Origin: an uncultured Granulosicoccaceae bacterium
Lineage (GTDB): Bacteria; Pseudomonadota; Gammaproteobacteria; CALCKW01
Reading direction: 5' to 3'
Assembly: GCA_937965695.1 (NCBI GenBank)
Contig: CALCKW010000052.1
Span: 1-54,992, forward strand
Length of the DNA: 54,992 nucleotides
The notes below the pieces were generated by a model that did no database searches, was not told where the DNA came from, and saw only the letters and a program-made list of their open reading frames with translations. Positions within the stretch are counted from its first letter, which is position 1. Every line of letters starts with the position of its first letter. Both the position numbers and the translations under genes were made by a program. Shown in pieces: positions 33,013-43,624 of the stretch.

Positions 33013-33606
33013 CTAGCTGTCTTGTCTAGGCAGCGTTTCTGCAGTGAGCATCATATCTAAGAAATGCTGAATCGCAAGTTTGTCGATGCCCTTTGGTGGG
33101 ATGAGCTCGTCTTTAATGTGGATTCTGACCACTTCGGCGAAAACCAAGTCAATAAACTGTCGAGAGTTATTTCCGGGTAGTCTCTGTGTGGACATGTATC
33201 TACATTCAAGGTGCGCGGGGCTTTGCATAACTCTGGGGCAGTTTGCTGAGATACAGGGTGCTTTGGCAACGCCTGAATATTCAAATGCGTCTCGCCCCAT
33301 TGATGGGCTTTCTATGCTTTTTGCGATGGCCTGTTCCAGCTCCTTTGTTGCCATGTTCCAAACAAACCAGCCCGTCTGCTCAGCATTGACCACTGTTTTT
33401 GCACGTTCGCCTTCTACCGATTGTTGCGCGCTGAAGGTGAGGATTGTCGATTGCGGGGCGAGCCATTGCCAGTGGGTAAATACGCTTAGGTCAACCACGT
33501 CATCGTTGTCAGCACTAGAGAGCCAAGCGAGCGGGCGCGAGCCAGTACACTGTTGAATCAGTGGTATCGGATGCTGATAGGGTTGACTGCGAGGATCGTA
33601 ATGCAT
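33013..33606 (-). CDS. Flavin reductase-like FMN-binding protein
   Basis: A 197-residue protein of the flavin-reductase (split-barrel) fold. HPIPLIQQCTGSRPLAWLSS and VDLSVFTHWQWLAPQSTILTFSAQQ match the FMN-binding start (SRPLALVST...N-x-A-PxSFF pattern), and KTVVNAEQTGWFVWNMAT corresponds to the conserved KDTxxNixxTGEFVVN motif. Such proteins bind FMN and reduce it with NAD(P)H or act as small FMN oxidoreductases; the substrate is not visible. It stands alone and converges on the zor-like cassette. Confidence 0.85.
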   Translation of the reverse strand: MHYDPRSQPYQHPIPLIQQCTGSRPLAWLSSADNDDVVDLSVFTHWQWLAPQSTILTFSAQQSVEGERAKTVVNAEQTGWFVWNMATKELEQAIAKSIESPSMGRDAFEYSGVAKAPCISANCPRVMQSPAHLECRYMSTQRLPGNNSRQFIDLVFAEVVRIHIKDELIPPKGIDKLAIQHFLDMMLTAETLPRQDS

Positions 33607-33837
33607 GGTGTGCGTTCTCTGTTTCCACAGTCAAAACATAGACCGTGCCAGAACAGAGGGCAACTCAGGGTGAACTCTAGAGATAACTAAAAAATTAATG
33701 CGAAGGCTAAGCAGAAAGCTCAGGTAGTACAGAAAGGCGCAAGTGTGTTGAGCTTAGTGACTGCAGTTTAGAGCTAGAATTGGCAAAGACTGACGGTCAA
33801 CAAAAATATAGGTCTGTAGTTTTTTATCTAACTAATA

Positions 33838-34608
33838 TCAAAATTTTCCATTGTCATTTCTCCATTCACTTTTAGGCGCTACTTTTTCAGTTGTGTCCCA
33901 GTGCTCTCGAATTTTTCCGTCAGAGACTCGGAATAAGTCGTAAAAAGCCGCTTGGTCTCCTTCCAGAGCACCTTCGCAGACACTTAATACGAAATCACCC
34001 TCAGCCAATATCCGATGAATTTTTTGATAGTCTATGCGCTTTTTCCTTGTGGCTTCGTGCTCAATCTGTAGCGCTGCTTGCAGTGTTAAAACATCATCGC
34101 TCAACAGTGGGCTGTGCTCTACATAGGAACCAGGTTCTATGTAGGTGTCCAGCTTTTTGAGCTGGTGGTCTATCAAAACTGTTGTGACAAATGTTCGGAT
34201 AAGCTCGCGATTTTTTTCTGTAGGAGCATCAATTGTGGCTTTGCTCGAACCATCCACCATGCTGTGATTTGATAGATTTGGCGCGAGTCTGCGCTGAATG
34301 TTGTCCCAGTGTTCGACAGCTTGTCCTTCTTCAAATCGGAACACTTCAAAGCCAATGTTGCGTTGTTCGAAGTCGTATTCTGTATGGGCAAAAACGAAGT
34401 CTCCATCCTCAAATGCCCGCACGATGTTTACGCGTGGCGAAGTTTGAGACAGGCGCTTAAATAAAATAGCTAGGCCCTCGCTCCCTTCATGGGTTTGAGG
34501 GTTGTGTTGAATATACCTCGCTTCATTAACCACACTAACTGCAGCCGGGTCACCGGTTTCAATGCTTTTAAGCAGTGCAATGATCTGGCTTTTTTTACTT
34601 GCTTTCAT
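33838..34608 (-). CDS. Tandem SnoaL/NTF2-like protein
   Basis: A 256-residue protein made of two similar halves. The first includes YIQHNPQTHEGSEGLAILF, FVFAHTEYDF and FRFEEGQAVEHWDNIQ (about residues 25-115); the second includes YVEHSPLLSDDVLTL, FVLSVCEGAL and FRVSDGKIREHWDTTEK (about 150-250). Each has the Y-x-x-HxP and (V/R)EHWD pattern of the SnoaL-like cone-fold family, so a gene-internal duplication is likely. These proteins are isomerases, hydrolases or simple ligand binders; no function can be assigned. ATG at 34608 was chosen over a TTG 13 codons upstream. It is monocistronic. Confidence 0.83.
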   Translation of the reverse strand: MKASKKSQIIALLKSIETGDPAAVSVVNEARYIQHNPQTHEGSEGLAILFKRLSQTSPRVNIVRAFEDGDFVFAHTEYDFEQRNIGFEVFRFEEGQAVEHWDNIQRRLAPNLSNHSMVDGSSKATIDAPTEKNRELIRTFVTTVLIDHQLKKLDTYIEPGSYVEHSPLLSDDVLTLQAALQIEHEATRKKRIDYQKIHRILAEGDFVLSVCEGALEGDQAAFYDLFRVSDGKIREHWDTTEKVAPKSEWRNDNGKF

Positions 34609-34760
34609 CGTTCTATTGCCCAGATCCAGTTTGTTTGTCTTTGGCAATACGTTCGTTTTAAACGCACTAAGTCGGCATAACGCTTGAGCGTGATCTTATT
34701 GGTTGCTGCACAAGGCAGCGAACAGCAGCCAATCAGTGTCTTTGGGGAGGCTAGTCCCGG

Positions 34761-36044
34761 CTAACTAGTCTCGCGCGCAATGGCCCTATGACCGATATCT
34801 TTGCGATAGAAGTGGTCGTCCCATGAAATACCTTTTGTGCGAGCGTAGGCTGCCTGTGCAGCTTCCTGAACGCTCTCTCCTAGCCCTACTACACACAGCA
34901 CTCGACCACCGGTTGTGATAACAGAGCCGCCTTCCAGTTTTGTCCCTGCGTGAAACACCTTGGTGTTCTCTACAGATTCAGAGGCGTCCTTGATTTCGTG
35001 GCCCTTTGCGTAATCAGCAGGATAGCCACCAGCTGCCACAACCACTCCCAACGCAGCTCGCTTGTCCCACTCGACTTGCACTCGGTCTAGCTCACCATTC
35101 AGTGCCGCTTCGCACAGCTCACTCAAATCTGATTGCAGGCGCATCATTATCGGTTGTGTCTCAGGGTCTCCAAAGCGCACATTGAACTCCAGCACCTTGG
35201 GTTCTCCTAATGCGTTGATCATGACCCCAGCGTATAGGAAGCCGACAAACGTGTTTCCATCCGCACGCATACCTTCCACTGTCGGCGTGATGACTTCTTG
35301 CATAATGCGATCGTGCATCGCCTTGTCGACCACTGGCGCTGGCGAGTAGGCTCCCATGCCACCTGTATTTGGTCCCGTATCGCCTTCGTCTCGTGCTTTG
35401 TGATCCTGAGAGGTTGCCATTGGCAGCGCGTGAATGCCATCCACCATGCAGATAAAGGAGGCTTCCTCACCCATCAAAAACTCCTCCACAACAATTCTGG
35501 CTCCTGCATCGCCGAAGGCGTTGTCTATCAACATATCTCGGGCAGCGTCTTGCGCCTGTTCAATCGTTTCAGCGACGACGACTCCCTTGCCAGCGGCTAA
35601 GCCATCGGCTTTGACCACGATGGGAGCGCCTTGCTCGGCGATGTAGTCCAATGCTGGTGCTAATTCCGTGAAGCAGGCATAGGCTGCCGTGGGAATCTTG
35701 TGTCGTGCGAGAAAATCTTTGCTGAATGCTTTGGAGCCTTCAAGTTGAGCGGCTTTTGCTGAGGGCCCGAAAATAGAAAGATTTTCAGCCTGAAAACAAT
35801 CAACGATACCGGCTACCAGTGGTACCTCTGGCCCTACAACCGTCAGTTTGATGTTTTCTTTAAGAGCGAATTCTTTAAGCGTTTCTATATCGTTATCTTT
35901 GATCGATAAGTTTTCAACTTTGTCTTCGTTTGCGGTGCCACCATTGCCCGGTGCAACATAAACTTTCGAAACACGAGATGACTGTGCAAGTCGCCACGCT
36001 AGTGCGTGCTCTCGTCCACCGCCACCAACGACTAATACTTTCAA
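34761..36044 (-). CDS. purD: Phosphoribosylamine-glycine ligase (GAR synthetase)
   Basis: A 427-residue ATP-grasp enzyme that joins glycine to phosphoribosylamine in purine synthesis. The N-terminal VLVVGGGGREHALAWRL, the KADGLAAGKGVVVAE nucleotide loop, PNTGGMGAYSPAPVVD and LEFNVRFGDPETQPIMMRL are diagnostic. Length is normal. The start is TTG at 36044, supported by GGAG nine bases upstream; no ATG lies in a plausible place. It is followed by no purH on this strand, unlike the purHD operon of enterics; purC, purE and purK are at the right end of the window. Confidence 0.97.
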   Translation of the reverse strand: MKVLVVGGGGREHALAWRLAQSSRVSKVYVAPGNGGTANEDKVENLSIKDNDIETLKEFALKENIKLTVVGPEVPLVAGIVDCFQAENLSIFGPSAKAAQLEGSKAFSKDFLARHKIPTAAYACFTELAPALDYIAEQGAPIVVKADGLAAGKGVVVAETIEQAQDAARDMLIDNAFGDAGARIVVEEFLMGEEASFICMVDGIHALPMATSQDHKARDEGDTGPNTGGMGAYSPAPVVDKAMHDRIMQEVITPTVEGMRADGNTFVGFLYAGVMINALGEPKVLEFNVRFGDPETQPIMMRLQSDLSELCEAALNGELDRVQVEWDKRAALGVVVAAGGYPADYAKGHEIKDASESVENTKVFHAGTKLEGGSVITTGGRVLCVVGLGESVQEAAQAAYARTKGISWDDHFYRKDIGHRAIARETS

Positions 36045-36146
36045 TTTCTTTACTCCGTTAAGCGCTTAAAGTTTCTAATTAAAGTAACTGTATATACGCT
36101 TATTAAATAATAGGTAGCTAATATTAAGTATTTAATTTATCTCAAA

Positions 36147-36180
36147 TAAAAAAACGCTAGGAGCTCGCGCGCCTAGCGTT
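36147..36180 (-). terminator. Rho-independent terminator of the H-NS gene
   Basis: AACGCTAGG (36153-36161) pairs with CCTAGCGTT (36172-36180) with a ten-base loop. On the minus strand the stem ends in a T-rich tract (A run at 36147-36154). It lies 22 bases after the H-NS stop. Confidence 0.85.
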
Positions 36181-36201
36181 TTATAGCTTGCTGGGTATAG
36201 T

Positions 36202-36558
36202 TTACTTCTTGATCAAAAGTTGTTCCAGTTTGGTGCCATTTTTTGCGAGAAAAGCTGCAACCCACTTCGGTTGACGGCCGCGGCCTGTCCACTTTTCTTC
36301 GGTGTTTTTGGGGTTCTGATATTTGGGCGCTACTTTAGCAGTTGCCTTTCGTGGTGCACTAGATTTGCGTGTGGGCGCAGCGTCGTCAAGTAATGCTTCT
36401 AGATCTAGGCCTTCTGCTTTGGCGAGTGATCGCATTTTGGCCAATACTTTTTCCTTTTTCGCAGAGCTTTTTTCGCGAGCTGCGAGCTCTGCATCAATAT
36501 CGGCTTTGTAGCCTTCTAGAACTGAAGAAGACAACTTGCTGAAATTTGGTTTTCTCAT
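36202..36558 (-). CDS. H-NS family nucleoid protein
   Basis: A 118-residue protein. The N-terminal half is helical and charged (SKLSSSVLEGYKADIDAELA, then KKEKVLAKMRSLAKAEG) as in the dimerisation domain of H-NS; a basic Ala/Lys-rich linker follows; the C-terminus has EKWTGRGRQPKWVAAFLA, which holds the H-NS minor-groove-binding loop (GRGRxPxW). This is the Xanthomonas/Pseudomonas/Burkholderia-type H-NS, which silences AT-rich and acquired genes. It may repress the accessory region nearby (inference). ATG at 36558 has GGTGA five bases upstream; an upstream GTG is possible. Confidence 0.93.
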   Translation of the reverse strand: MRKPNFSKLSSSVLEGYKADIDAELAAREKSSAKKEKVLAKMRSLAKAEGLDLEALLDDAAPTRKSSAPRKATAKVAPKYQNPKNTEEKWTGRGRQPKWVAAFLAKNGTKLEQLLIKK

Positions 36559-36878
36559 TAACGTCACCGCTGGTGTTCTTTTGGTTTAAATTTGAAGCAG
36601 ATATTTCTTCTGATTTCACGGCGTGATTATAAATGAATAGCCAGTCTATTAATAATTATTTACACCAGCAGTAAGGCTGGGTAATGCTAGAAAATTGAAT
36701 TTGATATGTTCGATAGTTTTCCATTTGAAAGAACTGAGAGTTAAAAGCCCTTATATAGGAGCGTCAATCCTTATTGTTGTATTTTTCTAAGTAACGATTC
36801 TGAAATTAATGCAGAAATATTAGGAGTTGGAGAGAATAACTAAGGGGTGCAAACAAGTAGTGATTGCGGAGGAAAAAG
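36559..36878. other. AT-rich intergenic region with H-NS promoter
   Basis: About 320 bases between the H-NS gene and tRNA-Ile. It is AT-rich and has no open frame of note. A CCAGC/GCTGG hairpin (36665-36680) is present without a T tract. It must hold the H-NS promoter and the 3' end of the rpoD/tRNA transcript. Confidence 0.5.
36626..36631 (-). promoter_or_regulatory. Candidate -10 box of the H-NS gene
   Basis: The minus strand reads TATAAT here, a perfect sigma-70 -10 element, 68 bases before the H-NS ATG. The -35 element at the right distance is poor (TATTAA-like), so the box is plausible but unproven. Confidence 0.4.
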
Positions 36879-36955
36879 TGGTGGGCCCTCCCAGACTTGA
36901 ACTGGGGACCTGCCGATTATGAGTCGGATGCTCTAACCAACTGAGCTAAGGGCCC
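36879..36955 (-). tRNA. tRNA-Ile2 (anticodon CAU, lysidine type)
   Basis: The minus strand starts GGGCCCTTAGCTCAGTTGG and folds into a full cloverleaf: acceptor stem GGGCCC/GGGCCC, anticodon loop CTCATAA with anticodon CAT, T arm GTTCAAGTC, and an encoded CCA end. The body resembles E. coli ileX rather than initiator or elongator tRNA-Met, so it should be modified to lysidine by TilS and read AUA. It lies directly downstream of rpoD on the same strand, as in Pseudomonas. Confidence 0.95.
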
Positions 36956-37070
36956 TGCATGTTGCCTCGGTTAAGCAGTTGCCTAACCAATACAGATTAT
37001 AGCGCGCCTGCGCAAAATCTGCTTGTCGTGTTTAAAAACGAACAATGAGTGTGTCCGTTTTCAGTCTCGC

Positions 37071-38879
37071 TTATTCTTCCAAGAAGCTGCGAAGTTGCTC
37101 GGAGCGCGACGGGTGACGCAGTTTGCGCAGAGCCTTGGCTTCGATCTGACGAATGCGTTCACGCGTGACATCAAACTGCTTACCGACTTCCTCGAGAGTG
37201 TGGTCGGTATTCATGTCGATGCCAAACCGCATACGCAATACTTTTGCTTCTCGTGGTGTTAGTGAAGCCAGTACGGAGTGCGTTGTTTCACCCAGGCCAT
37301 TGTTTGTCGCCGACTCCACAGGGGACACCACGTTTCCGTCTTCGATGAAGTCACCTAAGTGTGAATCTTCGTCGTCGCCGATAGGTGTCTCCATAGAAAT
37401 GGGCTCCTTGGCAATCTTGAGGACTTTGCGAATCTTGTCCTCTGGCATTTCCATCTTTTCAGCCAGCTCTTCCGGTGTCGCTTCGCGGCCCATCTGTTGA
37501 AGCATCTGACGTGAGATACGATTCAACTTATTGATGGTTTCTATCATATGGACAGGTATGCGAATGGTTCGCGCCTGATCCGCTATCGAACGGGTGATAG
37601 CTTGGCGAATCCACCAAGTAGCGTAGGTCGAAAACTTATATCCACGTCGGTATTCAAATTTATCTACCGCTTTCATTAATCCGATGTTGCCTTCTTGGAT
37701 TAGATCCAAGAACTGAAGTCCACGATTGGTGTACTTCTTCGCGATAGAAATAACCAAACGTAGGTTGGCTTCGACCATTTCCTTCTTGGCGCGGCGAGCT
37801 TTGGCTTCGCCAATCGACATCTGACGGCTGATTTCTTTGATCTCAGCCACATTCAGCAAAGACTCTTCTTCAATGGCAGCGATACGTTTTTGGCAGCGAC
37901 GGATTTCGTCAACCAAAGGCAGCAAGCGCTCAGCGTAAGGAGCATCTCCACTAGCCAGGGCGCTGGCCCAGTCGGTGTCGGTTTCGTGGCCAACAAAAGT
38001 GTCCAAAAATGTTTGACGAGGCACACGACCTTGTGTCACAGCCATGTTGCGGATCTGACGCTCAAGCCCGCGGATGCGGTCGACAGCTCCGCGTAATTGG
38101 CGGGTAAGTATTTCAGAGAAAGCAGGCATGAGCTTAATGCCTGCCATCAATCCGGCGAGTTGGATGCCCAGTTCATCAGATTTTTTCGTTGAACGAGCTC
38201 TAGATCCTAGCGCCTTGATGTATTTGGCGTGAGTCTCTTTGATAGCCGTCAACTTAGCTTTTATTTCTTCTGGATCAGGACCGGTGTCGACGGGTTCTTC
38301 GTCTTCGTCGTCATCGTCTTCATCTTTGGCGCCAGGTTGTACGGCACCTTGGATAGTCGTGTCGTCAAGATCTTGGAAACTGTGCATGAAGTCTTGCAAG
38401 CGACCTTCGCCCGAGGCGTATTTGTCGTAGACAGCGCCTAAGGTAAAACCGGTTGCAGGAAACAGGGCAAGTGATGCCATCGCTTGGCGCAAGCCATCTT
38501 CGATGCGCTTGGCAATTTCAATCTCGCCTTCGCGTGTAAGTAGCTCGACCGTACCCATCTCACGCATATACATGCGGACCGGGTCGGTGGTGCGGCCAAA
38601 CTCGCCCTCGACAGCTGCAAGAGCGGCCGCAGCTTCTGCTGCTGCGTCATCGTCGGCTTCTACGGAGGCTTCATCACTGAGGCTGAGCGTGTCGGCATCG
38701 GGTGCGGTTTCGTGCACAGGGATGCCCATGTCGTTGATCACCGAGATGATCTCTTCGACTTGCTCTGCTTCTACGATTCCGTCGGGCAGGTGATCGTTGA
38801 CCTCGGCATAGGTCAAATAGCCTTGCTCTTTACCGCGAGCAATGAGCTCTTTTATACGTGACTGGTGATCGTGTTTCAT
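37071..38879 (-). CDS. rpoD: RNA polymerase primary sigma factor RpoD (sigma-70)
   Basis: A 602-residue sigma-70. Region 1.1 starts [20 protein letters not shown]; region 1.2 includes [20 protein letters not shown]; a variable acidic insertion (EDDDDEDEE) lies near residue 190; region 2 has [20 protein letters not shown] and [19 protein letters not shown]; region 4 has [20 protein letters not shown]. It directs most housekeeping transcription. The ATG at 38879 gives the normal N-terminus MKHDHQS; an upstream in-frame extension is unlikely. Unusually, dnaG and rpsU do not precede it: tkt is divergent 293 bases away, so the macromolecular synthesis operon is split here. Confidence 0.98.
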   Translation of the reverse strand: MKHDHQSRIKELIARGKEQGYLTYAEVNDHLPDGIVEAEQVEEIISVINDMGIPVHETAPDADTLSLSDEASVEADDDAAAEAAAALAAVEGEFGRTTDPVRMYMREMGTVELLTREGEIEIAKRIEDGLRQAMASLALFPATGFTLGAVYDKYASGEGRLQDFMHSFQDLDDTTIQGAVQPGAKDEDDDDEDEEPVDTGPDPEEIKAKLTAIKETHAKYIKALGSRARSTKKSDELGIQLAGLMAGIKLMPAFSEILTRQLRGAVDRIRGLERQIRNMAVTQGRVPRQTFLDTFVGHETDTDWASALASGDAPYAERLLPLVDEIRRCQKRIAAIEEESLLNVAEIKEISRQMSIGEAKARRAKKEMVEANLRLVISIAKKYTNRGLQFLDLIQEGNIGLMKAVDKFEYRRGYKFSTYATWWIRQAITRSIADQARTIRIPVHMIETINKLNRISRQMLQQMGREATPEELAEKMEMPEDKIRKVLKIAKEPISMETPIGDDEDSHLGDFIEDGNVVSPVESATNNGLGETTHSVLASLTPREAKVLRMRFGIDMNTDHTLEEVGKQFDVTRERIRQIEAKALRKLRHPSRSEQLRSFLEE

Positions 38880-39172
38880 TGAGACCCAGATTGAAGTCAA
38901 TAACAGAGAAGAATATCAAGCGGCTCAGCATAGCACTTGATTCTTACTAAAGAAAGTGCTTGTCGGCATTGAAGGCTACTTGCTTGAGAGGAATTGGCTC
39001 TCAGTATTGGGGCTAGCAGCACATAATTCTTGTACACCCTGTCAAAGCGAGTTTGCACGACTCTGAGGCGCAAAACTTAAGGGTATGGGTTATAGTGGCG
39101 CCCAATTCGCGCACTTTCGGGCGTAGCTCGTCAGTACCGCATTTTTTCCCTTTAGAATCGAGACATGACAAC

Positions 39173-41158
39173 ATGAGTGACCGCCAGCAATTAGCCAATG
39201 CTATCAGAGCGTTGGCGATGGATGCCGTGCAAGCTGCCAAATCTGGGCACCCCGGAGCACCGATGGGCATGGCTGATATAGCCGAAGTTCTTTGGAATGA
39301 CTTCCTAAGTCATAGCCCGAGTAACCCCAATTGGAGCAATCGAGACCGTTTTGTTCTGTCAAATGGCCATGGCTCCATGTTGATCTACGCCTTGTTGCAT
39401 TTATCGGGCTACGACCTGCCAATTGAAGAGCTGAAAAATTTCCGTCAATTGCACAGTCGCACACCTGGTCACCCCGAGTATGGCTACGCTCCTGGTATTG
39501 AGACAACCACAGGCCCACTGGGACAAGGGATTGCTAACGCTGTTGGCATGGCGCTGGCTGAACGCACCTTGGCGGCGCAATTCAACCGTAATGGGCATGC
39601 GATAGTTGATCACAACACTTACGTATTCCTCGGCGATGGCTGCCTGATGGAAGGGATTTCGCACGAAGCCTGTTCCCTGGCGGGAACACTTGGTCTTGGC
39701 AAGTTGGTAGCTGTCTACGATGACAACGGTATTTCTATCGATGGCGAAGTAGAGGGATGGTTTAATGACGACACGCCTGCGCGCTTTGAAGCCTATGGCT
39801 GGCATGTTCTTCGTGCTGTTGATGGGCACGATCCGGAAGCCTTGAAAAAGGCCTTCACTGAAGCCCGGGCTTCTGACAAACCGACGTTGATTTGCGCCAA
39901 GACAATTATCGGCAAGGGCTCGCCTAATAAGCAGGGCAAAGAGGATTGTCATGGTGCGCCGCTTGGAGACGATGAAATTGCGCTGGTGCGCGAGACACTG
40001 GGTTGGACTTCAGCCCCGTTTGAAATCCCACAAGATATCTATGCGGGTTGGGATGCAAAGCAAGCTGGTGCGGCTGCTGAAGATGTTTGGAACACCGCAT
40101 TTGCGGCCTATCGAGCTGAATACCCAGAGTTGGCAGCAGAGTATGAGCGTCGCATAGCTGGCGAATTGCCAGCTGATTGGGCAGCTCAAGCTCAGGCTTA
40201 CATCGATAAATGCCAAGCCGAAGCCCCAAGTGTTGCCAGTCGCAAAGCCTCGCAGATGGCCATCGAATCCTATGCGGCCATATTGCCTGAGATGTTAGGA
40301 GGGTCGGCAGATTTGGCAGGCTCGAATCTGACCATGTGGACCGGTTCACGAGAGGTGCTGGCCAACCCTGATGGCAATTACGTCAATTACGGTGTGCGCG
40401 AATTCGCTATGGCAGCGATGATGAATGGTCTCGCGCTGCACGGCGGATTTGTGGTGTATGGTGGTACCTTTTTAATGTTCTCTGAATATTGTCGCAATGC
40501 CTTGCGTATGGCTGCGTTGATGAAACAACAGGGAATCTATGTTTTCACCCACGACTCAATTGGTCTGGGTGAAGATGGCCCTACTCACCAACCTGTCGAG
40601 CAAATAGCGACACTACGTATGATCCCGCAGATGTCGGTGTGGCGTCCTTGTGATGCGACTGAGACGGCTGTTGCGTGGCGCACCGCGATTGAGCGTAAAG
40701 ACGGCCCAACTTGTCTAGCGCTATCTCGACAGGGCTTGGCACCGCAGGTTCGCGATAGCGAGCAGGTTGCCAATATCGCCAGAGGCGGATACGTATTAGC
40801 TGATAGCGATCAGAGCGCGCAAGTTGTGATTATTGCTACGGGCTCTGAAGTTGGCTTGGCGATGGCGGCCAAAGCTACTTTAGATGCGTCCGGCACCGCT
40901 GCAAGGGTGGTCTCTATGCCTTCAACTGACCTGTTCAAATCGCAAGATGCAGCCTATTGCTCATCTGTTTTGCCGGCTGGTGTGCCGCGCCTAGCAGTTG
41001 AAGCAGGAGAAACCTCAGGCTGGCGTCAGTTTGTCGGATTAGAGGGCGGCGTGATTGGTTTAGACACCTTTGGTGAGTCTGCGCCAGCGGGTGATCTTTA
41101 CAAGCACTTTGGTCTGACTGAAGACGCCGTGGTCGCCGCTGCAAAAGCGCTGTTATAG
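39173..41158 (+). CDS. tkt: Transketolase
   Basis: A 661-residue thiamine-diphosphate enzyme of the pentose phosphate pathway that moves two-carbon units between sugar phosphates. Conserved parts are [20 protein letters not shown] at the N-terminus, [17 protein letters not shown], the ThDP motif [20 protein letters not shown], and [21 protein letters not shown] at 39173 ([14 protein letters not shown]) was chosen; the frame is open upstream but that part is not family-like. It leads a tkt-pgk-fba cluster. In Pseudomonas an epd or gap gene lies between tkt and pgk; here it is missing. Confidence 0.97.
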   Translation: MSDRQQLANAIRALAMDAVQAAKSGHPGAPMGMADIAEVLWNDFLSHSPSNPNWSNRDRFVLSNGHGSMLIYALLHLSGYDLPIEELKNFRQLHSRTPGHPEYGYAPGIETTTGPLGQGIANAVGMALAERTLAAQFNRNGHAIVDHNTYVFLGDGCLMEGISHEACSLAGTLGLGKLVAVYDDNGISIDGEVEGWFNDDTPARFEAYGWHVLRAVDGHDPEALKKAFTEARASDKPTLICAKTIIGKGSPNKQGKEDCHGAPLGDDEIALVRETLGWTSAPFEIPQDIYAGWDAKQAGAAAEDVWNTAFAAYRAEYPELAAEYERRIAGELPADWAAQAQAYIDKCQAEAPSVASRKASQMAIESYAAILPEMLGGSADLAGSNLTMWTGSREVLANPDGNYVNYGVREFAMAAMMNGLALHGGFVVYGGTFLMFSEYCRNALRMAALMKQQGIYVFTHDSIGLGEDGPTHQPVEQIATLRMIPQMSVWRPCDATETAVAWRTAIERKDGPTCLALSRQGLAPQVRDSEQVANIARGGYVLADSDQSAQVVIIATGSEVGLAMAAKATLDASGTAARVVSMPSTDLFKSQDAAYCSSVLPAGVPRLAVEAGETSGWRQFVGLEGGVIGLDTFGESAPAGDLYKHFGLTEDAVVAAAKALL

Positions 41159-41225
41159 ATCCACGCGGCCACGCCGCTGCTATAACTAGACCGCAGACTT
41201 AAAACAGCCGTACCGGCGTTGCTCG

Positions 41226-41251
41226 CCGCCAGCCTCACAGCAGGCTGGCGG
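41226..41251 (+). repeat. Strong hairpin between tkt and pgk
   Basis: CCGCCAGCCT (41226-41235) and AGGCTGGCGG (41242-41251) form a perfect ten-base stem with a six-base loop, 67 bases after tkt. It is followed by TATTCTGTTATTTC, not a clean T tract. It may be a partial terminator or a stem protecting the transcript. Confidence 0.55.
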
Positions 41252-41294
41252 TATTCTGTTATTTCATCTTCGAATTCTAAGAGAACTATTGTTT

Positions 41295-42476
41295 ATGAAA
41301 GTGTTGCGCATGAGTGATTTGCCTCTTGCAGGCAAGCGGGTGTTAATTCGCTTAGACCTCAATGTACCGATCGCTGATGGCGCGGTAACCTCCGACGCCC
41401 GTATCCGAGCTTCCATGCCCACGATTGAACTCGCTGTCGCTGCAGGCGCGAAGGTCATGTTGATGTCACATCTCGGAAGGCCAACTGAAGGCCAGCCCGA
41501 GTCTAAATACAGCCTAGCGCCAGTCGCCTCTTACCTTGGTGGCTTGTTAGACGCAGATGTTGCGCTCGTCGAAAATTACCTACAGCAGCCACCAGAACTT
41601 GTGGATGGCCAAGTTGTACTGTTGGAAAATGTGCGTTTCAACGTCGGTGAGAAAAAAGACGATGAAGCACTGGCAAAGCAGTACGCCAAACTCTGTGATA
41701 TTTACGTGATGGACGCCTTTGGTACCGCGCACCGAGCGCAAGCTTCCACCCACGGTGTGGGTGAGCATGCTGCGGTCGCATGTGCGGGCCCATTGTTGAC
41801 GGGGGAGTTAGAAGCTCTTGGCAAAGCCTTAGATAACCCCGCACGACCGTTGGTCGCGATTGTGGGTGGTTCCAAGGTTTCAACCAAGCTATCTGTGTTG
41901 GATTCCTTGTCTACAATTGTCGATCAACTGATTGTCGGTGGCGGGATTGCAAATACGTTTATAGCGTCTGAAGGGCATCCGGTCGGTAAGAGCCTGTATG
42001 AGAATGATTTAATTCCCGAGGCCAAGCGTTTGAGTGCCGCTGCACAAGCCAAGGGTGGTGAAATCCCAGTGCCCACAGATGTTGTTGTCGGTGAAGCCTT
42101 CGATGCGGCAACCCCCGCAATTACACGTTCTGTTGAGGACGTGCAGAACGGCGACATGATTTTTGATGTGGGCCCAGAGACCACTGTTCGGTTGTGCGAA
42201 TTTGTCAAAAACGCCGGTACGATTGTTTGGAACGGGCCTATAGGTGTTTTTGAATTTGAGCAGTTCTCAGCCGGCACGAAAGCGCTTGGTGAAGCGATTG
42301 CAAACTCCGATGCCTTTTCGATCGCCGGGGGTGGAGACACATTGGCTGCGGTCGATAAATATGGTCTGTCTGATCGGATTTCTTATATATCAACCGGAGG
42401 TGGCGCGTTCCTTGAATTCCTAGAAGGGAATACATTACCGGCTGTGGCCATGTTGGAACGCCGCAGTCAAGATTAA
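41295..42476 (+). CDS. pgk: Phosphoglycerate kinase
   Basis: A 393-residue glycolytic kinase that makes ATP from 1,3-bisphosphoglycerate. Typical motifs are [57 protein letters not shown] and [16 protein letters not shown], with [14 protein letters not shown] at the end. ATG at 41295 aligns with the Pseudomonas start (MxVLxMxDLxLxGKRV); a TTG two codons upstream is possible. Second gene of tkt-pgk-fba. Confidence 0.97.
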   Translation: MKVLRMSDLPLAGKRVLIRLDLNVPIADGAVTSDARIRASMPTIELAVAAGAKVMLMSHLGRPTEGQPESKYSLAPVASYLGGLLDADVALVENYLQQPPELVDGQVVLLENVRFNVGEKKDDEALAKQYAKLCDIYVMDAFGTAHRAQASTHGVGEHAAVACAGPLLTGELEALGKALDNPARPLVAIVGGSKVSTKLSVLDSLSTIVDQLIVGGGIANTFIASEGHPVGKSLYENDLIPEAKRLSAAAQAKGGEIPVPTDVVVGEAFDAATPAITRSVEDVQNGDMIFDVGPETTVRLCEFVKNAGTIVWNGPIGVFEFEQFSAGTKALGEAIANSDAFSIAGGGDTLAAVDKYGLSDRISYISTGGGAFLEFLEGNTLPAVAMLERRSQD

Positions 42477-42539
42477 TTAAGCACCAAAATTTAATATCGG
42501 CGCCGCTAGTCGGTGGCGCACACAGTGAGATATAAAACC

Positions 42540-43604
42540 ATGGCTTTAATTTCTTTGCGACAAATGTTGGATCACGCAGCCGAGTATGGCTACGGTGTTC
42601 CGGCTTTTAACGTCAACAACCTCGAACAAGTTCGCGCGATAATGGAAGCAGCGGACATAACGGACTCGCCAGTGATCGTGCAGGCATCTGCGGGTGCACG
42701 TAAATACGCTGGGGCTCCTTTCTTGCGTCACCTTATTCTTGCTGCCATCGAAGAATATCCGCATATCCCCGTTTGTATGCATCAAGATCATGGCTCCTCT
42801 CCGGATATCTGTCAGCAGGCAATGGCGCTGGGTTTTAGTTCTGTGATGATGGATGGCTCACTGCACGAAGATATGAAAACTCCGGCCGATTTTGATTACA
42901 ACTCCGGAACAACACGTCGCGTGGTTGAAATGGCTCATGCTATTGGTGTATCGGTGGAAGGTGAGCTGGGTGTGTTGGGATCGCTCGAGACAGGAATGGC
43001 TGGCGAAGAGGACGGATCCGGTGCAGAGGGTATTCTCAGCGAAGATCAGCTGCTAACCGATCCAGAAGAAGCGGCTGCTTTTGTGAAAGCGACGGGTTGT
43101 GATGCGCTAGCAATTGCTATTGGGACCTCTCATGGTGCCTACAAATTTACTCGCCCCCCGACCGGCGATATTTTGTCGATCAAACGCATCAAGGAAATTC
43201 ACGAGCGGATTCCCGAGACCCACCTTGTCATGCACGGTTCATCCTCTGTTCCACAAGAATGGTTGAAAGTGATAAACGAATACGGTGGAGACATGGGTGA
43301 AACTTATGGCGTTCCTGTTGAAGAAATCCAAGAAGGGATTAAACACGGTGTGCGTAAGATCAATATCGATACCGACCTGCGTATGGCCTCGACTGGTGCC
43401 ATGCGACGTTTCTTCCACGAGAAACCTTCAGAGTTTGACCCGCGTAAATACTTGGTCGTAGCAAAAGACGCGATGAAAGATATATGTATTGATCGCTATG
43501 AAGCTTTCGGCACTGCTGGCAATGCGTCGAAGATTAAGCCACTTAAGCTAGATGACATGGCTGTACGGTACAGATCGGGTGATTTGGACGCCGTCATTAG
43601 GTAA
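42540..43604 (+). CDS. fba: Fructose-bisphosphate aldolase, class II
   Basis: A 354-residue zinc-dependent aldolase of the CalvinCycle/class IIB type. Zinc ligands are seen in [12 protein letters not shown], in [14 protein letters not shown], in [13 protein letters not shown] and in [14 protein letters not shown]. It splits fructose 1,6-bisphosphate to triose phosphates. ATG at 42540 ([12 protein letters not shown]) was chosen over an upstream GTG. It ends the cluster, followed by a clear terminator. Confidence 0.97.
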   Translation: MALISLRQMLDHAAEYGYGVPAFNVNNLEQVRAIMEAADITDSPVIVQASAGARKYAGAPFLRHLILAAIEEYPHIPVCMHQDHGSSPDICQQAMALGFSSVMMDGSLHEDMKTPADFDYNSGTTRRVVEMAHAIGVSVEGELGVLGSLETGMAGEEDGSGAEGILSEDQLLTDPEEAAAFVKATGCDALAIAIGTSHGAYKFTRPPTGDILSIKRIKEIHERIPETHLVMHGSSSVPQEWLKVINEYGGDMGETYGVPVEEIQEGIKHGVRKINIDTDLRMASTGAMRRFFHEKPSEFDPRKYLVVAKDAMKDICIDRYEAFGTAGNASKIKPLKLDDMAVRYRSGDLDAVIR

Positions 43605-43624
43605 AGCTGTTACAACCTTTAAAA

